A stretch of 64,000 bases of DNA, taken from assembly GCA_015350385.1 (NCBI GenBank), contig WNKI01000001.1, positions 848,496 to 912,495 on the forward strand, given 5' to 3'. Shown here one piece after another: positions 59,738-64,000 of this stretch (the stretch's first letter is position 1; each line of letters starts with the position of its first letter). The DNA is from Aculops lycopersici. Lineage: Eukaryota; Arthropoda; Arachnida; Trombidiformes; Eriophyidae. The position numbers and the translations under genes are program-made. The notes beneath the pieces are model-generated. The model ran no database searches. It saw only the letters and a list, made by a program, of their open reading frames with translations, and had not been told where the DNA came from.

Positions 59738-62478
59738 CTACATTACTGAACACTGTGAATCCTCGTGTCTCTTCTGCCTACCTCCAGTTGCCTTCCGCTT
59801 CCGTTTCTTCAATCTATTTGACGCAACCTGGTGATCCGTCGAGGCCGAGCGCAACCAAACGGGATTATGGATGGTCAAGTTGTGCTTTTGTGTCTGCTGC
59901 TGAACCTCAATCAATTCGGCCTCGTCCAACCAGAGACAATCGTTCGGATTTCCTAGCATCTCGATTGGCTCCGATAGGCCGGCGCCGTAGTTGTCTGGTG
60001 GACTTGGTAGGGGGACCGTGCGATCGTAGGCCGAGTTGTAGAGAGTTAGACTTGAGTCGGCTTGATTCTCCTCGATTGTAATGGAGTCGGTGTTTTCCAA
60101 ATTTGAATTTGTAATTGGGCATAGAAATTGCGCAACTTCCGGTTTGCCTTTACTCGACCCTGACGTCAGTTCTCCTGGAGGCGATAAACTTTCGTTGGTG
60201 TAAGAGTTCGCACCATCCTCAGCAGCAACAGGTTGCGACGACTTCCGGTCGGGCTTGGGCGTGGCGTTGAGAGTTCCGTGAAAGTCGTCGTCGAAAATTG
60301 GCTCGCCTGTTTCGGCGTCGATTGGTCCCTGGTCGCCGCTTGTTGCTATCAGAGTTTCCTCATTGATTTGCTCCAACTCTCGGAGTTTCTGCGAGCTCAA
60401 CAGGTGGCCTGGCAGTAGAGGCTCCTCGACGGCAGCGTAGAGAATGTAAACGCTGGCCCAAGTGCTGGGCATCCGCTGGGCAAACGATGCTTTTACTATA
60501 GTCTTTTCAATTGCAGTGCTGAGGCAGGATAGTACGTCGCTCAAGTTGACGATCAGTGTCTCGCCGGCGATAACTTTCATGGAATTGGTGGTCACGTAAA
60601 CCTCCATCCGTCTCCTAATTGCTTCAACTGTTTCGAACTCGTTGGTGGTGAACTTACTATTCGTCTGACTATTCTTGCTCGTCTCGCCGCCGCTCGATCC
60701 CGCCGAGCCAATCAAATCGTGAGTTAGAGCCGGAAACAGGGCGCCAAACGAGGTGATGACTTGCTGCTGGGCACTGGAATTTGATTGTTGAACCAGTTGA
60801 TTGCTGTCACTGTTTGAAGTGGCGCCACCAAGCGAGAGATTGGAACCACTCGTTAGCGATGGGTTCAACAGGGAACTTGGTGTTGGATGTGCATTTTCCG
60901 AACTCAGGCCACTTCCGTTCAGGTCAACAGAACCACGTCGGGCCAGAGGCGAAGAGGAGTTAACTGGATTGATGGCGAAACAGCTACTACTATTGACCAA
61001 TTGACAGGGAGCAAAGAGCCGGTAGGTTAGCTGACCGATGGGTTTGTCGTTGAGTTCAGCGGCGTCGCAGCCCAACTGATGGGCTAGCTCGTTTTCTCTC
61101 AGCCTCGAATTGGTAATCTCAACCATGGACAAAGCTGATTGTTTCTCAAACTCCTCGATGTCCTTTAAAGTTTCAAGATCAATTGGCGCCTGGTCCCTGT
61201 CGGACTTGAGCTGCTCGCCAACTGAACCGTCCATCTCGTCCACACGTTGATCTGGACTTGGCGAGAATGCAGGTAAATTGTTTTCGGAGGAATCGGAGGC
61301 AGTCGAGCTGGAGGACGAGGAGGAGCTCGTTGTGGTGCTTGAATCTGAATTGAGGCCCTCAATGAGTGGGGGACTAGGGCGAGCAACAGTGCTGCCGCCA
61401 CCGCCGAGACTCGAATCACTATTACCACCTGTTGATCGCGTCGAGCTACCTCCGATGCGGACTGTGTTAGAAATGCGCGGTAACCGGGGCATCGGGTAGA
61501 TTGTTCTAGCATATTTGTTGAAAACTGGAACCACGTATGCCAAGCGCACAAACTTGACCTCATAGGGTTGGCATAGATCAACGAGATGCTGGCACCAAGT
61601 GTGAATTGGATCATTGGTGGAGGCATTGTTACAGTAAGCGCAAGTGATTGGCTCGTCCAACCTCGGTCTCTCGTGAGCCATAATCCTCGTCTTGATTGAA
61701 TCCAAGGCGTTGATTTGATTCACCTTAATTAACTCATTCTTTAGCATAATCTTGTGGCAAACCTGTAAACTGCAACACTTCAAATCAACAGTTTTGTCAT
61801 TTTTGTGATCCTTTCTATTCATTTTTCTGTGTTGCACTGTAGCGTCCTTCTCCGACTCGATCCTCTTGTCCTCTTGTTTCCCGTCATCAGAAGTATCATT
61901 CAAAACTCGCTTCCGCTCCTCTTCGAACCAAGCGAGTGAGCGTCGGATAAGTCTGGTCAGCGACTCGGTGGCTGCAATCTTTTCCATCAGCTTGTTCTCC
62001 AAATCTGGAGCAACGCCATTGGCGACAGGCGATGCAGGTGTTGGCAATGTGTGATGGTTTGCTGAAGAATCCGGCGTTGCCGTGCCACTTCCGCTTGGCA
62101 AGTTCGGAATTGTGGAGGTTGGTGTTGACGAGTAGAAACGGGGAATGAAGTCAATCAAATTGACGAGACCACAAATCATGGGGCCAAATTCATAGTAGAC
62201 CCTGAGGATGTCAATCATTGAGTGTGCAGCGGGCGAGTTTCCCAAGTTCAACGTCCTCATATTATTGTCCAAATCCAAATTCTCATCTAAATCGTCGCCT
62301 TTGTCTTCCATATCGCCGCCGCTTGTCGCGGCAGTGGCCGCCTCGTAGTAGGGGCTGGTCACGTTGTAGATGCTCTGGTTTATAATGTTCAGCCTGCTGT
62401 CCATAAAGTAATTTGACTCCGTGTTCACGTAACCATTAACCATGGGCAGCGAGATGGTTTCAACGCTCAGTATGCGAC
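59738..62478 (-). CDS. 3'-terminal exon of an unrecognised large protein with C-terminal CaaX box
   Basis: An open frame of 901 residues from ATG 62443, continuing upstream in frame (RILSVETISLP) to an acceptor-like CCTTAG, so it is more likely a terminal exon starting at 62478 in phase 1, with earlier exons upstream or outside the window. I do not recognise the family. Seen: an acidic low-complexity stretch; a conserved-looking block with YYEFGPMICGLVNLIDFIPR; a charged helix (IRRSLAWFEEERKRVLND); a cysteine pair in ITCAYCNNASTNDP followed by YEVKFVRLAYVVPVFNKYA; Ser-rich spacers; and a second ordered block (EAIRRRMEVYVTTNSMKVIA, STWASVYILYAAVEEPLLP). The end is polybasic (LKKRKRKATGGRQKRH) followed by CSVM at the stop, a CaaX motif whose Met favours farnesylation. 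This predicts membrane attachment by lipid plus basic patch. ATG 62443 (CCCATGG) could also be the real start. Confidence 0.8.
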
Positions 62479-64000
62479 CTAAGGAGCATTTATGTGTGCG
62501 GTGAAAGGTTACTGTTGGTTAGCAATAATGTTGAGATCAACTGAGACGACACCTGAGAGCGAGTCAACACTGTACGGGTATCTGTGAGACCGATAATTAA
62601 CACGCTCCTCTCTTGTGTCTGGTGAGTGAGAGTGAGGGAAACGAACTAATAGTGTTTTAGAGCACCGTACGATAGAGCACCAAACACGCGCCCACTTCAG
62701 GTCTAACTTGTAAGGAGAAAGATGAAAATAATGCTAAAGCTCAAACAGGCGATAGTTGCACAGATAAGGACAGGTAACAATTAGCTGCGAGCTCCGACAA
62801 GCAACCAGCCACTCGAGGCTGCAAGTTGGCGTGCCAGTCAAGCATCGGAACACAGAGATATTCGATCGACTTTTTGTCATCACCTTAGGGCCACAAAATC
62901 TGGTACTTGGCAATGAACTCGCGCGATGTAGTGTAGCCCAACTCTCTATACATTTACATAAATCATCCATTAAACGGATAGACAAATAGATACAGAGCAA
63001 ATCATCATATGAACTATTGCACAGAGTCTGCCAGACCAGACAAGCAATCGAAAGCGTTCGGTCTTTCTCACTGACATCTCAAGAGGCGGCTCTTTTACTT
63101 GGTCGCCAGCTTGAGCTCACAAATCCTCGAGTTGAATTTGTTTTCTTTAGAGATTAATAGTTCAAATGTGAATAGAATTAGCAACAGAGTTTTCAATTTG
63201 CTGTTGCTGTTGCTGTTGTTCTTGTTATGCGTTATGAGTCTAGATTTGGTTGTTGCTAACTTAACGGTCAAAAGCAGGTAACTAAACAAACACTTGGCGA
63301 GTGTATGTATATAAAAAGAAACTAGTCGAGCCAGACTAGTGAACTCCTCCGCTTGCTTGCTGGTGGACGATGAACAACATCGCAAGTGTCTGCAACAAAT
63401 GAAAGCGAGAGAAAGTCGCGCGCTCACCTGTTGCTACCACTACTACTGCTGCTGCTGCTGCTGACGAGCTTGCCACCGCCACTTGTTGCCAACACGAGTT
63501 AACGAACAAGTGAGCGAGCCCTCTGTTCCGAAGGGCGTTCGAGCCCCGGGCTAATTAGACTAGACATTGTTGTCGCCCGGAGCAGTTTGTTACCTGTCGC
63601 CTCCATTCCACTTTCGCTCTTTTATTTTCAATGTTGATGCTGACAGCACACTGGGCTTCTAAGTTTCTGTCCCAACTGCAATGGCAACGGTAACAGCCAT
63701 AGCGACGGAGTGGAAAAACGATACTCTTGGCTCTAAGGAGATGGCAACAAGACAACTAGCTTCACTTGAGTGGCCATTAATTTGGGAAACTAATATCCCT
63801 CTACATTCAAATTACTCACTCTCTTCTCTTCCCTCCCCGTTTCTTCTATTTACCCCTCCTCTTTCATTAGGTTGCACACCAAAACTCTATCAGTCGACGC
63901 CAATTTGGGCAATCATCACTCAAGTCGTAAAATTTTCAGCATGCCCACGATAAGCGTCATCCTGGTTCGCTAGCTAGATGGCACAAATATCATAAATATA
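62479..64000. other. Non-coding right end of the window
   Basis: Upstream side of the CaaX-box gene: probable intron and/or promoter. A CAG-type repeat run lies at about 63447-63465 and one CAACAGGT octamer at 63425. No convincing coding exon was seen on either strand. Confidence 0.4.

Larger units (their letters stand above)
49295..63432. repeat. Cluster of 18 dispersed CAACAGGT octamers
   Basis: The octamer or its complement ACCTGTTG occurs at about 49295, 50306, 51170, 51420, 51739, 52428, 53851, 53869, 54449, 55299, 56161, 57168, 57724, 57939, 60227, 60399, 61426 and 63425, on both strands. Only one copy (about 32198) was found in the first 49 kb. The usual context is GCAACAGGT followed by G or T. 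Twelve continue as CAGGTG (Snail/E-box-like) and five as AACAGGTT (Grainyhead-like). Three lie inside coding sequence of the CaaX-box gene. Confidence 0.75.

Noticed and set aside
63537..63553. GTTCGAGCCCC resembling a tRNA B box
   Set aside because: No A box, acceptor stem or cloverleaf can be built around it. No other tRNA or rRNA was recognised.

Overview
The window is animal nuclear DNA, most likely from an arthropod and probably a chelicerate such as a mite. The clues are a chitin-binding RR-type cuticle protein, an arthropod-type CaMKII junction (ATRNFS-G-RS...), GT-AG introns, AATAAA signals, a TATA box and many microsatellites. The species cannot be named from sequence alone. There are no bacterial, plasmid or CRISPR features and no recognisable transposon. 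One 65-base assembly gap lies inside a simple repeat.

Layout. (1) 1-4.2 kb: a single-exon polypeptide GalNAc-transferase (+). (2) 4.2-15 kb: non-coding DNA with three conspicuous simple repeats. (3) 15.0-43.7 kb: a four-exon CaMKII gene (+) whose second intron is 25.9 kb. Inside that intron, at 31.8-32.8 kb, an open exon with a transmembrane segment ends at a splice donor in the same phase as the CaMKII linker/hub exon. This is the arrangement of vertebrate alpha-KAP, the membrane-anchored hub-only product of CAMK2A. (4) 45.1-46.75 kb: a second, compact two-exon CaMKII (+). (5) 46.9-47.55 kb: a short CIR-N-domain (CIR1-like) gene (-), convergent with CaMKII copy 2 and divergent from an unrecognised 397-aa gene (+, 47.87-49.07 kb). 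(6) 49-56.5 kb: no confident gene, two possible small exons. (7) 56.55-57.08 kb: the cuticle gene (+) with its TATA box. (8) 59.74-62.48 kb: a large 3'-terminal exon (-) of an unrecognised protein ending in a polybasic stretch and a CaaX box. (9) The rest is non-coding.

The two CaMKII copies are the centre of interest. Their first coding exons differ at only 3 of 613 bases, all synonymous, while 5' leaders, introns, linkers and hub domains are very different. That pattern points to gene conversion of the kinase exon. Copy 1 also carries about 130 low-complexity residues inside its hub. If the predicted splice is used, the locus makes two kinases with one shared catalytic core plus a membrane-anchored hub-only form.

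A second signal is the octamer CAACAGGT (either strand). I count 18 copies in 49.3-63.5 kb and only one in the first 49 kb. It resembles Snail/E-box (CAGGTG) and Grainyhead (AACAGGTT) sites and surrounds the cuticle gene. All counts were made by eye.
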